This document shows positions 53,034 through 61,213 of a DNA stretch of 64,000 nucleotides, in pieces. The stretch is from contig JAUWAU010000007.1 of assembly GCA_030601885.1 (NCBI GenBank), positions 62,001-126,000 on the forward strand, read 5' to 3'. Numbering within the stretch: the first letter of the stretch is position 1; the number at the start of each line of letters is the position of its first letter. Under the pieces are notes generated by a model. It saw only the letters and a list, made by a program, of their open reading frames with translations, was not told the origin of the DNA and searched no databases. A program made the translations under genes and the position numbers. This DNA is from Armatimonadota bacterium. GTDB taxonomy: Bacteria; Armatimonadota; Zipacnadia; JAUWAU01.

Positions 53034-53053
53034 TTGATCTCACGATCCTATCA

Positions 53054-53177
53054 TCACTTGCCCTCCGCTTCGGTATATCCGTAGTCCCGGTGATTGTGCA
53101 AGTGCTTTTGGACCGACTCGGGTTTCATGTAGCCCTCGAGGAACTTCTTGCCCGTGCTCGCCTCCGATGTGCATCAT
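53054..53177 (-). pseudogene. Short coding remnant with frameshift after the GH51 gene
   Basis: ATG 53177 overlaps the TGA of the GH51 gene (ATGA). It starts MMHIGGEHG; one base later the frame that reads KKFLEGYMKPESVQKHLHNH and ends YTEAEGK is clearly protein-like, whereas the unshifted frame is not. Both parts together would make a peptide of about 40 residues, probably the end of a once longer gene. Function unknown. Confidence 0.4.
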
Positions 53178-56074
53178 CTTGCCGTCAACTGCAGGAGCGT
53201 CACCGAGCAGGCTGGGACCTCATACGTGAATCTGTCGCCGACCCGAATGGTCGTCTCCTCCGTTGCGAGGGGCTTCATAGCTCTTGGGTCGCCGGCTGGA
53301 TCGGCATCGTATATCGCGAAGAGCATTGCCTCGGGAGCGGGCGTGAAATCGTGCAGTCGGACACTTACGGGCATCCGACGCTTCAGTTCCTTGTTCACGA
53401 CGGCGAGCGTTACGTAGGATCCGTCGTCATCTTGGCCTGCCAGAGCAACCGCATCCATGATGGGCACGGCCGACAGGCGGCGATAGGGGCCGAAGTCCCG
53501 TGGCACGTCGTACGTCGGGCACGTGACGCGGATTCGCAGCGGACGGTCGCCCGCGCGGTTGGCGTAGAGTCCGAACACGTCGCAGCGGGGAGACAGGTTG
53601 CCAAGCAGACGCCGGTAGATATCGAAGGGGCTGAGCTCGGTGATGTGACACAGGGCCAGAAGGTCTCCCGTGCGCAGCCACACGTGGACCATCTGTGCGT
53701 ACCAGAGCAGGTGGGCCGCGCGATCGAGCCGCGGCGAGGAGAACTGCTTGGGCCTCAGATTGTACTCTGTGACGGCGATTCTTGGATTCGCGATCCCATA
53801 CCGCCGCATCCGTTGGGCCATATCGCGAATGGTCTGCTCGTACAGGTGCGGGTGAGACAGGATCGTGCGCAGCCTCTGGGCCGGGTCTTGGATCGCGCGC
53901 GGGTTCAGGGGCTGAATGTAGGTATGAAAGGTCAACACATCGAACGCGTGGCCCGCGATCTCACATAGCGTGCGGTTCCACTCCCGGCCCGTCTCGTGGA
54001 AAGGCGAGTGCCCGCACGCCGAGATGCGGATGCGCGGGTCGCGGGCGCGCATGGCTTCCGCGAACCGGAGCACCCGGCGGCCGTACTCATCGGGCGGACA
54101 GTGGCCGATCTGCCAGTGTCCCCACACTTCGTTACCGATGTCCCAGTCGAGGACGTTGTAAGGCTCCGGATGGCCGTTCTGCGCCCGAAGCCCGCCGAGA
54201 GGCGTCTCCGGCCCGCCGTTGCAGTACTCGACCCAATCGGCAGCTTCCTCCGGGGTGCCATCGCCCGCGTTCACGCACATCATCACCTGCATCCCGGCCA
54301 ACTCGCAGAAGCGCAGGAACTCGTCCGTGCCCACCTCGTTGGGCTCCAGGCCCAGCCACGCGACGTTGAGTCGGGTGGGCCGCTTCTCCCGCGGGCCGAT
54401 GCCGTCGCGCCAGTGATAGCCACTGGCGAAGTTCCCGCCGGGATAGCGAATGTGCCCGGGCTTGAGCTCGCCGAAGATTTCGAGCACCTCGGGACACAGC
54501 CCATCGACACTGTCGGCCGGAACAAGCGTTACGTAGTCAAGCCAGACGCTTGCTGCGTCCGTCGCCGTCAGCCCGAAGAAGAAGCGATTGATCCGTGGCT
54601 CGAGCGTCTCAGGTAGTTTCAGCGTCGCCTCATACCTGCGCCAAGCCGCGCCCCGGACTTCCACCTGCGCGGCCGACAGCACCGACGCGGTATCCCGCAC
54701 CGAGACCGTGACGACGGTCGGGGCAGCGCTGCGCGCATAGAAGCCAGCCTTAAAGGTTCGCTCGCGATGGATGGGAAGCCGAACCACTTGCCCCACTCCC
54801 ACCTCAGCGCCCTCTTGAGCCTTGAGTCTTTGGCATTGCGTGGAATTGAACGCATTGTCTTCGATCGACAGACCATTTGCGTCCCCGATCGGCACCCACG
54901 GCCGTGGCACGGTGCGAGCCATTTCGCGAGATATGTACTGCGGGCTCCAGCGCGCCAGGAGTTCCGCGGAGCGAGCGGGGAGCAAGAGATGCCTATGCGT
55001 CGCCAAATCGAGTCGAGGATGCCCCGGCTCAAAACTGGGGTTGATGATGGCCTGAGCCCACAGGCCGTTGACCATGGGCCGGCCCAGCGCCAGATGCTCA
55101 CTGAACTGGCCGTAGATGTATCGGCTGACCCGATAGCCCGCCGACTCGTTCGCCCGTATCTCGATGCTTACCGGCGCTCCTTCGACATAGCGGGTAGGCG
55201 AGGACACCTCAGTAACCGCAAAGCCGGAGGGGCGCTCCGATGGAAGTGGTTCATCTTCGGGCTTTGGGGTCGGCTCAGGGGCTGAAGCGGGCCCCGGCGG
55301 GCTCTCGCGCTCGAATCTCTCGCGTGAGAAGTCCTCCGCACGCGCGAGCAGGTCAACGGCGGCCAGCCGGCTCGGCCCGATGCGATTGCCGCCCCAGCCT
55401 GCCCAGAACACCTCCCACCGCCCCGGCACTGACACGCTCCAATCGAAGCCGAATGCCGCCCTGCTCCCCGGCGTCGGCCTGAACGCTTCACCACCCGCCA
55501 GAGGAAACGTCGCCCAGGGGAAGCGCGCCTCGAAGCTGATCCCCTCGCCCTCCGTGGTGGCAGCAGCCACGACGGCAGCACGCACCACTCCCGTCCAACT
55601 GAACTCCTTCCAGATGAGGCGTCGGGCCGTGGGATCCTCGGTCTCCGCGAGCCAGTACCCGGTCTTCTCGCGCTCGCGCAGGACGTCGTCGTCGATCACC
55701 TCGGGAGCGGCCATCAGCTTCACGTAGTACACCCCGCGGCGGTAGAAGGCGTCCCGGTCGCCCGCCGGACGCAGGTCCAGGAAGAGCGAGAGCACCGGGA
55801 GCTGGCCGCGCCAGCGCGCTGCTTCGCACGCGATATACAGGTGATCCCGATCCCAGGCGGTCCACAGCTTGGCCGGCCCCTCGTCCATCGTGAGCGGCGT
55901 CTCCGCCTGCCATTCGCCAAGCTGCCCGTCCATCGTCCGTGCCCCGGCGGCCGGGTAGCACTGAATCGACTTCTTCGCGAGAACTGCGCCGCCGGCGAGA
56001 CTCGCACGTGCCAGCAAGATCGTCCCAGAAAGGGCGAGGGCAATGCAGATCGCTGCCATCAGGTGAAACCTCAT
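53174..56074 (-). CDS. Alpha-L-arabinofuranosidase (GH51-like) with N-terminal CBM9-like domain
   Basis: A 966-residue exported enzyme. The signal peptide is MAAICIALALSGTILLARA. Residues about 35-260 are a CBM9-like beta-sandwich (MDGQLGEWQAETPLTM, LYIACEAARWRG). After a Pro-rich linker the GH51 clan-A barrel follows: YIYGQFSEHLALGRPMVNGLWAQ, GHIRYPGGNFASGYHW, acid/base Glu in WDIGNEVWGHW, and nucleophile Glu in IAVTEYNLRPKQF. A C-terminal beta domain ends the protein. Expected activity is release of terminal arabinofuranose from arabinan/arabinoxylan-type chains. ATG 56074 follows GAGGACG. It is the first gene of the minus-strand group running to 50096. Confidence 0.9.
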   Translation of the reverse strand: MRFHLMAAICIALALSGTILLARASLAGGAVLAKKSIQCYPAAGARTMDGQLGEWQAETPLTMDEGPAKLWTAWDRDHLYIACEAARWRGQLPVLSLFLDLRPAGDRDAFYRRGVYYVKLMAAPEVIDDDVLREREKTGYWLAETEDPTARRLIWKEFSWTGVVRAAVVAAATTEGEGISFEARFPWATFPLAGGEAFRPTPGSRAAFGFDWSVSVPGRWEVFWAGWGGNRIGPSRLAAVDLLARAEDFSRERFERESPPGPASAPEPTPKPEDEPLPSERPSGFAVTEVSSPTRYVEGAPVSIEIRANESAGYRVSRYIYGQFSEHLALGRPMVNGLWAQAIINPSFEPGHPRLDLATHRHLLLPARSAELLARWSPQYISREMARTVPRPWVPIGDANGLSIEDNAFNSTQCQRLKAQEGAEVGVGQVVRLPIHRERTFKAGFYARSAAPTVVTVSVRDTASVLSAAQVEVRGAAWRRYEATLKLPETLEPRINRFFFGLTATDAASVWLDYVTLVPADSVDGLCPEVLEIFGELKPGHIRYPGGNFASGYHWRDGIGPREKRPTRLNVAWLGLEPNEVGTDEFLRFCELAGMQVMMCVNAGDGTPEEAADWVEYCNGGPETPLGGLRAQNGHPEPYNVLDWDIGNEVWGHWQIGHCPPDEYGRRVLRFAEAMRARDPRIRISACGHSPFHETGREWNRTLCEIAGHAFDVLTFHTYIQPLNPRAIQDPAQRLRTILSHPHLYEQTIRDMAQRMRRYGIANPRIAVTEYNLRPKQFSSPRLDRAAHLLWYAQMVHVWLRTGDLLALCHITELSPFDIYRRLLGNLSPRCDVFGLYANRAGDRPLRIRVTCPTYDVPRDFGPYRRLSAVPIMDAVALAGQDDDGSYVTLAVVNKELKRRMPVSVRLHDFTPAPEAMLFAIYDADPAGDPRAMKPLATEETTIRVGDRFTYEVPACSVTLLQLTAR

Positions 56075-56193
56075 CGGAGCGTCCTCACTTCGGGGCTCGT
56101 TTCCCAAGAGTCGTACACGATCGAGGCGCTGGTGATCTGCGGTACTCAGTGTTCCGATTCGCAGATTCGGTGGTGTAGCGAGTTTACCGGCCG

Positions 56194-56325
56194 TCAGGCG
56201 GCGAGGCGTTCCTGTTGTGGGCTTTGGTCGGCGAAGTCGCTGCGCGTGAGGACCTTTCGCCGCACGATGGAGAAGTAGATGTTGCCCTGGTTCAGCCGTC
56301 TCGCATGCACGGGCGTACGAACTTG
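56194..56325 (-). pseudogene. Relic of an IS630-type DDE transposase C-terminus
   Basis: The minus-strand frame reads RLNQGNIYFSIVRRKVLTRS then DFADQ and ERLAA. This closely follows the WLNQxEIYFSIVQRKVLTPNDF signature of IS630/Tc1-mariner-like transposases. The catalytic core upstream is missing or scrambled. The rest of 56075-56907 contains no recognisable gene. Confidence 0.7.
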
Positions 56326-56907
56326 CGTGGCATGCCGATAGTCTTCCTTGGGTGTCCGAATAAGTCGGCTTGATGCACGTCTCATGCACCGGGTAGGCCA
56401 GAGTCGCCGGGGTCGTCGCTCCTGAGGAACGCAATACCCTCTGCCCAGCGGATTATGAGCTTTACGAGACTCGCGACCCCGAAGTGCGCCCCCAGGGGCC
56501 CCAGCGGCCGTTCTGAGCTGTCTCGTAGTGTGCTAGTACGTGAAACCTTGCGAACCTAAATCGGCCGCATCTTGCGTCTGTACAGGCGCCCTGGAAGTTC
56601 TCTGTGCTTCGTCAGTTTCCTCCTGGCAACTGGTCGCGAGCTGGCGGCTCCCCCCGGTCAGTTCCGCCCCACGAGTGTGTCGAGCCGAGGAAGACCAGAG
56701 CCACAAACCGACTCATAGGCCCACGCTCCGGCGCTCTCAGCAGGCTCTCCGTGCACCACTGTCGAAGATGCGCTAGCCCCCGGCGGCTGGTCAGCCGCGG
56801 CATTGACTCCTCCCCTGTCAGCTCCCTTGACGCTGCTCCTTGTCGGGGATACACTGCTCATGAATCCCCGGTCTGAGGACTGCTTAGAGACCAGGGCGTG
56901 GGCACGG

Positions 56908-57720
56908 ATGGCCAACCGATACGTCGAATCCTGGATGAGGCAGGCAGAGCACGATCTGGCGACTGCCCGGCAGACGCGGGAGCTGGGTAGCCACGACACG
57001 TGCGTTGTGCTGTGCCAGCAAGCAGTGGAGAAGGCCCTGAAGGCTCTCCACATTGCGCAGCACGGGGAGCTGGCGCCGAAGACGCATTCGCTGAAGGAGC
57101 TGGCAGAGCTGACCTCGATGAGCGACGATCTGGACAGGGCCGTCTTCAAGCTCGGGGAGGACTACTTCGAGCTCCGTTACCCGGACGACGCTGGCGTGGC
57201 GCCCTTCGAGAGATGCACCCGCGAGCATGGGGAGGAGGCACTGGCCGCAGCGGAACGCGCGCTTGCGGTCATCAGGAGGCGTGTGGCTGAAGAGGGCGAG
57301 CGCTCTGGCCGGACCAATCCGGATGGCGGCGACGCACTACTCCCCGAACTGCCCGAAACTCCGCCCATCGACATAGCGACGGGCACGGACATCGATGCGC
57401 GCGTGCGCCAGTTCGTGGAGAAGTACCTGGATCGTCTCCACGAGCTGTACGCCCCCCTCCAGATCTGGATCTTCGGCTCTCGCGTGCAGGGCGAGCCGGA
57501 TCGCGGGAGCGACATCGACCTACTGATCGTGTCCGAACGGTTCAGAGAGGTCCCGAGGGATCGGCGCCGCTCGACATTCCGGGAGCAGACAGGCATCTTC
57601 TACGACAGCAGCATTGGGTCAGTAGACCCGCTCTGCTACACGCCCGAGGAGTTCGAACACGGCAAGCGCGCCCCGTGCATCATCCGCGAGGCCGTCCGGC
57701 ACGGCGTCCGCGTAGCGTAG
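56908..57720 (+). CDS. HEPN-MNT fusion protein
   Basis: A 270-residue fusion of the two halves normally encoded by separate HEPN/MNT toxin-antitoxin genes. Residues about 1-130 are a HEPN domain (WMRQAEHDLATARQTRE, CQQAVEKALKALHIAQHG, HSLKELAEL, FELRYPDD). Residues about 160-270 are a minimal nucleotidyltransferase: IWIFGSRVQGEP with Gly 190-Ser 191, SDIDLLIVSERF with Asp 202 and Asp 204, and a later YTPEEFEHG. In two-gene systems HEPN is an RNase toxin and MNT AMPylates it as antitoxin; a fusion may be self-regulated or serve another nucleotide-transfer role. ATG 56908 is the most likely start; ATG 56860 is possible. The REPIN begins 6 nt after the stop. Confidence 0.85.
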   Translation: MANRYVESWMRQAEHDLATARQTRELGSHDTCVVLCQQAVEKALKALHIAQHGELAPKTHSLKELAELTSMSDDLDRAVFKLGEDYFELRYPDDAGVAPFERCTREHGEEALAAAERALAVIRRRVAEEGERSGRTNPDGGDALLPELPETPPIDIATGTDIDARVRQFVEKYLDRLHELYAPLQIWIFGSRVQGEPDRGSDIDLLIVSERFREVPRDRRRSTFREQTGIFYDSSIGSVDPLCYTPEEFEHGKRAPCIIREAVRHGVRVA

Positions 57721-57726
57721 ATGAGG

Positions 57727-57821
57727 AATTCTGGGGACACCATACTTAATTATTGGGCCAATCCTAAGTTCAACGCACACCGCACTCGAGTCCAATAATT
57801 AAGTATGGTGTCCCCAGAATT
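57727..57821. repeat. REPIN: two inverted REP sequences with 30-bp perfect arms
   Basis: Left arm 57727-57756 starts AATTCTGGGGACACCATACT; right arm 57792-57821 is its exact complement over 30 bp. A 35-nt loop separates them. The arm sequence matches the REPs flanking the RAYT gene at 46055. The element begins 6 nt after the HEPN-MNT stop and ends 13 nt before the next start, leaving only the ribosome site between. It probably also acts as a terminator hairpin. Confidence 0.92.
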
Positions 57822-57834
57822 ACGGAGGTGGCCT

Positions 57835-58821
57835 ATGACACCACGAGAGCGCATTCTCATGGCCCTGCGGCATGAAGAGCCCGACTGGGTGCCGTACACC
57901 ATCAGCATTGACGAGGAGGTACAGGGACGCCTCGACGCTCACTACGGCACGCCGGATTGGCGCAAGCGCATCGTGCCTCAGATGGCGAGCGCCGGCGTTG
58001 ACCTGCACCGCGACCACCAGCCCGATGGCACCTGGCGGGACGCTTTCGGCTGCCAGTGGGTGGACGGCAACATCTTCCACACCGTTGACGTGCCGCTGAA
58101 AGAGCCGACGCTGCAGGGGTACGAGCTCCCCGAGCTCCTCCCCGACAGCGAGCTCGAGCAGATGCGCGAGCGGCTGGAGAAGAGCCCGGAGCTCTTCCGC
58201 CAGGCCGGCATCGGCCTCAGCTTCTTTGAGCGCTCCTGGGCCCTGCGGGGCTTTGAGAATCTGCTCGCCGACCTTCTCGAGCACCCCCGGTTCATCGACG
58301 ACCTCTTTGACGCGCTCATGGAGCTGCATCTGCCCATCGTAGATCGGCTCGCGACGCTCCCCATCGACTGCATCCGGTTCGGCGATGACTTCGGCGCGCA
58401 GCGCGGCGTGCTCATGGGCACCACGCACTGGCGCAATGTGCTGAAGCCCCGGCTGAAGCAGATGTACGGCCGCGCGCACGACCACGGCAAGTACGTCATG
58501 ATCCACTCCTGCGGCGACAATTCCCCCATCATTGAGGACCTCATCGAGATCGGCGTGGACATCTTCAACCCGTTCCAGCCCGAGGCGCAGGACGTCTACG
58601 CCATGAAGCGCGAGTACGGCAAGTACATCACCTTCAACGGCGGCATCGGCACGCAGGAGCTGCTCCCCCGCGGCACTCCGGAGCAGATCACGGGGGAGGT
58701 CGAGCGGCTCTGCGAAGAGATCGGCGCCGGCGGCGGCTTCATCCTCGGCACCACCAAGCCCATCCTGCCCGACGTACCCACGGAGAATGCCGTGGCGTGC
58801 TTTGAGGCGGTCGTGGGGTAG
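57835..58821 (+). CDS. Uroporphyrinogen decarboxylase-family protein (MtaA/CmuA-like)
   Basis: A 328-residue UroD-fold TIM barrel starting MTPRERILMALRHEEPDWVP. A zinc-binding HxC motif typical of the methylcobamide:CoM methyltransferase (MtaA/CmuA) branch is present in YVMIHSCGDNSPIIEDLIEIG. The segment ending IFNPFQPEAQDVYAMKREYG and FNGGIGTQELLPRGTPEQI follow. True haem-pathway UroD Asp/Tyr placement is not obvious, so a methyltransfer or unassigned role is more likely. UroD-like proteins of unknown function are abundant in Planctomycetota/Lentisphaerota-type genomes. ATG 57835 follows GGAGGTGG, immediately after the REPIN. Confidence 0.87.
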   Translation: MTPRERILMALRHEEPDWVPYTISIDEEVQGRLDAHYGTPDWRKRIVPQMASAGVDLHRDHQPDGTWRDAFGCQWVDGNIFHTVDVPLKEPTLQGYELPELLPDSELEQMRERLEKSPELFRQAGIGLSFFERSWALRGFENLLADLLEHPRFIDDLFDALMELHLPIVDRLATLPIDCIRFGDDFGAQRGVLMGTTHWRNVLKPRLKQMYGRAHDHGKYVMIHSCGDNSPIIEDLIEIGVDIFNPFQPEAQDVYAMKREYGKYITFNGGIGTQELLPRGTPEQITGEVERLCEEIGAGGGFILGTTKPILPDVPTENAVACFEAVVG

Positions 58822-58929
58822 GTCGAGGCAGTGGCGATTCGATAGAGGTGTGCACCCGGGGGCCTGGGGACAGGCATACGGGCAAACGCGTCTTGTGTCC
58901 CGGGAATCGCGATCTGGAGGGAGTGAGCC

Positions 58930-59646
58930 ATGCTTGGAGCAATCCTCGGGAGCTTCGTTGGCGCCGTCATCGGCTCGGCCCTTGCGTGCCGGGCCAGCGC
59001 GGACAGTGGGGGGGAGAAGGCAGTTGACCGGGGTCGCGGAAAGGACTGCGGCCGGTGGATATCGGAATCTGGGCGACACGTGGATCCCGAGAGCGCTCGG
59101 GTGATGTGCCCCGTTTACCACGACATCGCACGGTGGAACCTGGACCAGTACTACAAGTACGTAACGTACTGCGGAGGCGCGATCGGCGGTGTCCTGGCCT
59201 GGGCCGTTGCAGCCTTTGTGAAGCACCACTCGGACCCGGCGAGCGGCTTCCTGGCCTTGGTGTTCCTCCTGGCGTGGTGGCTGCAGTCGAACGTGTCCAA
59301 GCTCTTGGGGAAGCAGTACAAGCGCTGGCTGGAGAACTTGGTCCTCGCCGCGAAATGCGAGTACATTATGGGACTACATGGCGCGGTGAGGCCGCCGGCT
59401 GAGGAGAGGGCGGACGAGCGTCCGTGGCCGAAGGATGAGACCTTCCAGGTCCAGTCATTCTATAGGGATAGAACAAGCTGCTGCTGGCGTACCTCGCGAA
59501 AGTACGTATGCGAGAAGCTGAAGGAGCGAGGGAATCTCCTTGACGTGGGGCAAAGGACGCTGTGGTGGTTAGCGATGGGCGCGGCGGTCTTTGTTCTCCT
59601 GGTTGGTGTCAACTTGCTGCTCATGTGGAAAACGGGCGCGTACTGA
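58930..59646 (+). CDS. Multi-pass membrane protein of unknown function
   Basis: A 238-residue protein. It starts with a hydrophobic segment (MLGAILGSFVGAVIGSALAC), and has two more helices near residues 80-125 (YCGGAIGGVLAWAVAAF, GFLALVFLLAWWL) and a C-terminal helix (LWWLAMGAAVFVLLVGVNLLLMW). Seven or more Cys are spread across it, including a CCWRTSRKYVC cluster before the last helix. ATG 58930 follows GGAGGGAG. The JAMM-motif gene at 59750 starts 103 nt after its stop on the same strand, so the two may form an operon. I do not recognise a family. Confidence 0.75.
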   Translation: MLGAILGSFVGAVIGSALACRASADSGGEKAVDRGRGKDCGRWISESGRHVDPESARVMCPVYHDIARWNLDQYYKYVTYCGGAIGGVLAWAVAAFVKHHSDPASGFLALVFLLAWWLQSNVSKLLGKQYKRWLENLVLAAKCEYIMGLHGAVRPPAEERADERPWPKDETFQVQSFYRDRTSCCWRTSRKYVCEKLKERGNLLDVGQRTLWWLAMGAAVFVLLVGVNLLLMWKTGAY

Positions 59647-59749
59647 TGCATGCGAGTTGCTCGCCCCGAGCGCGGGTTCCTCAGCGCGCTGGGGTGCCGG
59701 GCACGTCTGTGGCGGCGCGTGCAAAGCCGCAGCGCAGGTGGGACCAAGC

Positions 59750-60637
59750 ATGGAACTCTTGGGAGCACTCGTGCTCGCTGGCGTTGTGAGCGCAACCCTG
59801 GGCTGGCTGTGGGTTGATGGGTGGGAGCGCGCCGGGGACGCGGCGAAGATGGCGTTCTGGTACCTGCTTGGGGTCACGGTGCTGTTGGTCGCCGGCGTTG
59901 CGGTGTGCGGTGCCGGGGGATTTGCCGTCTGCTTCCTTGTTGCCGGGGGCATCTGGGGCTCAGTGACGATCCTCGTGCTGTGGCTGTCGCGTCCGCTCAC
60001 CACCGCTGAGGTCCATCGGGTCGCGGGGAAGCTGAGAGAGAGAGACCTGTCAGAGTACTTCGGGTGCGGCTCGTCACCGGTGCACCCCGATCCGCACTTC
60101 AAGAGCGGGCTTGACCCGAACGGGGCGCTATATCCGAGCAACATGCGGATGGCGAGCTTCCCCTCCTTCGCGGCCTACCTCCTGAAGTACAAGAAGCACG
60201 AGTGGATGGTGATCGGCTTCGCGAGAGACCGCTTTGTGACGCACCTGTGGGCGCACAAGGGCCCCGACAGCACGCAAGTGAGCGTGGGCTTCACCCCGGC
60301 CGAGCTTGCTGAGACGGCAGGCCGTTTGGGTGCCGAGGTGGTGCTCCGGTTCCATAACCACCCGGCGACCGATCCACACCACTACTCGTACAACATGCCC
60401 AGCGGGTCGGACCTCACTCACGCAGCCGAGTTCGGCGCGCACCTAGTGGCCCACGGCATCAGCCTCGCCAACTACGTGTGCGAGCGTGGCGTCGCATATC
60501 CGTACACCGGTGGCGCGGGACTATACTGCGCGGACAGCCTCTTGCCCGTGCAGGCATATGTAGCCGGGGTGGCCGGGCGGACGAGAGATCGGTCCTACTG
60601 CGCGCTCCGGATGCGCCTTCACCTCACCTGGGGGTAG
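59750..60637 (+). CDS. Membrane-anchored protein with JAMM (RadC/MPN-like) metalloprotease motif
   Basis: A 295-residue protein. Two to three membrane segments occupy residues 1-90 (LLGALVLAGVVSATLGWLW, MAFWYLLGVTVLLVAGVAVC, FAVCFLVAGGIWGSVTILVLWL). The soluble C-terminal domain has a JAMM-type motif: Glu in KKHEWMVIGFA, His 202-x-His 204 in LRFHNHPATDP, and Ser 218-x-x-Asp 221 in MPSGSDL. This pattern binds zinc in RadC, JAB1 and MPN proteins. No ubiquitin-like or E1-like partner is nearby. ATG 59750 is chosen because GGTGGGACC lies upstream and the reading before it lacks a ribosome site. The protease function is inference from the motif. Confidence 0.72.
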   Translation: MELLGALVLAGVVSATLGWLWVDGWERAGDAAKMAFWYLLGVTVLLVAGVAVCGAGGFAVCFLVAGGIWGSVTILVLWLSRPLTTAEVHRVAGKLRERDLSEYFGCGSSPVHPDPHFKSGLDPNGALYPSNMRMASFPSFAAYLLKYKKHEWMVIGFARDRFVTHLWAHKGPDSTQVSVGFTPAELAETAGRLGAEVVLRFHNHPATDPHHYSYNMPSGSDLTHAAEFGAHLVAHGISLANYVCERGVAYPYTGGAGLYCADSLLPVQAYVAGVAGRTRDRSYCALRMRLHLTWG

Positions 60638-60641
60638 TTAG

Positions 60642-60848
60642 CCATGGCCCGGTGGGCCACCCGGAAACGATGAAGATGTCTGGGCTGGCGCACAGCCCGT
60701 GGGAGCGCTGAGACGCGGCTGTGGCCCCGACCTCTCCGAGTCGGGACAGTGGCGAGCCACAGGTACTCGCCTACAGAAAGGCACACGACCAAATCTTCGA
60801 AGCAGTTCTTCATGGCCCCGTTGGGCCACCCGGAAACGATGAAGATGG
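60642..60848. repeat. Direct repeats of about 36 bp, part of a REP-like family
   Basis: CATGGCCCGGTGGGCCACCC, followed by GGAAACGATGAAGATG, occurs at about 60642 and again at about 60812 with only two or three changes. The core GTGGGCCACCC is palindromic. A second short repeat AATCTTCGAAGCAG occurs near 60791 and 60917. The stretch 60638-61213 holds no gene I recognise apart from these repeats and the HEPN relic. Confidence 0.65.
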
Positions 60849-60947
60849 GCCCGGCGGGGAGCTGGGGGCTGCCGGAGCAGGCTGCTCCGGCTACAACGAG
60901 TGGGCCGACGGGCGGAATCTTCGAAGCAGCAGCAGGCCGCGCGCGGG

Positions 60948-60977
60948 ATTCCGGGGACGCCATACGTAATTCTTGAG
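60948..60977. repeat. Solo REP sequence
   Basis: ATTCCGGGGACGCCATACGT followed by AATTCTTGAG. It matches the REP arm of the RAYT flanks and the 57727 REPIN with a few changes, but has no inverted partner nearby. Confidence 0.75.
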
Positions 60978-61067
60978 GGACGACGCTCTTCGCGCGCGAC
61001 GAACGGGGACGGCGGACAGATTCCCAAGAGCGCGGTATGGTGTGCCCGCAACTGGCGACACGACCGC

Positions 61068-61130
61068 TCAAGGGTGAAGGCCGCGCTGCTGAAGCCGCGC
61101 CTTCACATCGCGCACGAATGCGCTCGCCGC
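61068..61130 (-). pseudogene. Relic of a HEPN gene 3' end
   Basis: The minus strand reads ASAFVRDVKARLQQRGLHP followed by TGA. This is nearly the same as the end of the HEPN-like gene at 63786 (ASTFLREVKAWLQQRGLHR). The nucleotide match extends over about 80 bases, then breaks down with indels. It is a duplicated, decayed copy. Confidence 0.65.
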
Positions 61131-61213
61131 CGCAGGAGCAAGCGACCTTGGGGGGGAAGGCGAGCATTGCCAGGCGAACCGATGCTCGGAAGTGGGACCG
61201 GAGAACGAGAGCG

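Noticed and set aside
56075..56907. A complete insertion sequence
   Set aside because: Only the C-terminal transposase motif is present; no terminal inverted repeats or catalytic core could be identified.
60638..61213. Small protein genes between the JAMM and DUF1080 genes
   Set aside because: The frames run through direct repeats, a solo REP and a HEPN relic, and lack ribosome sites.
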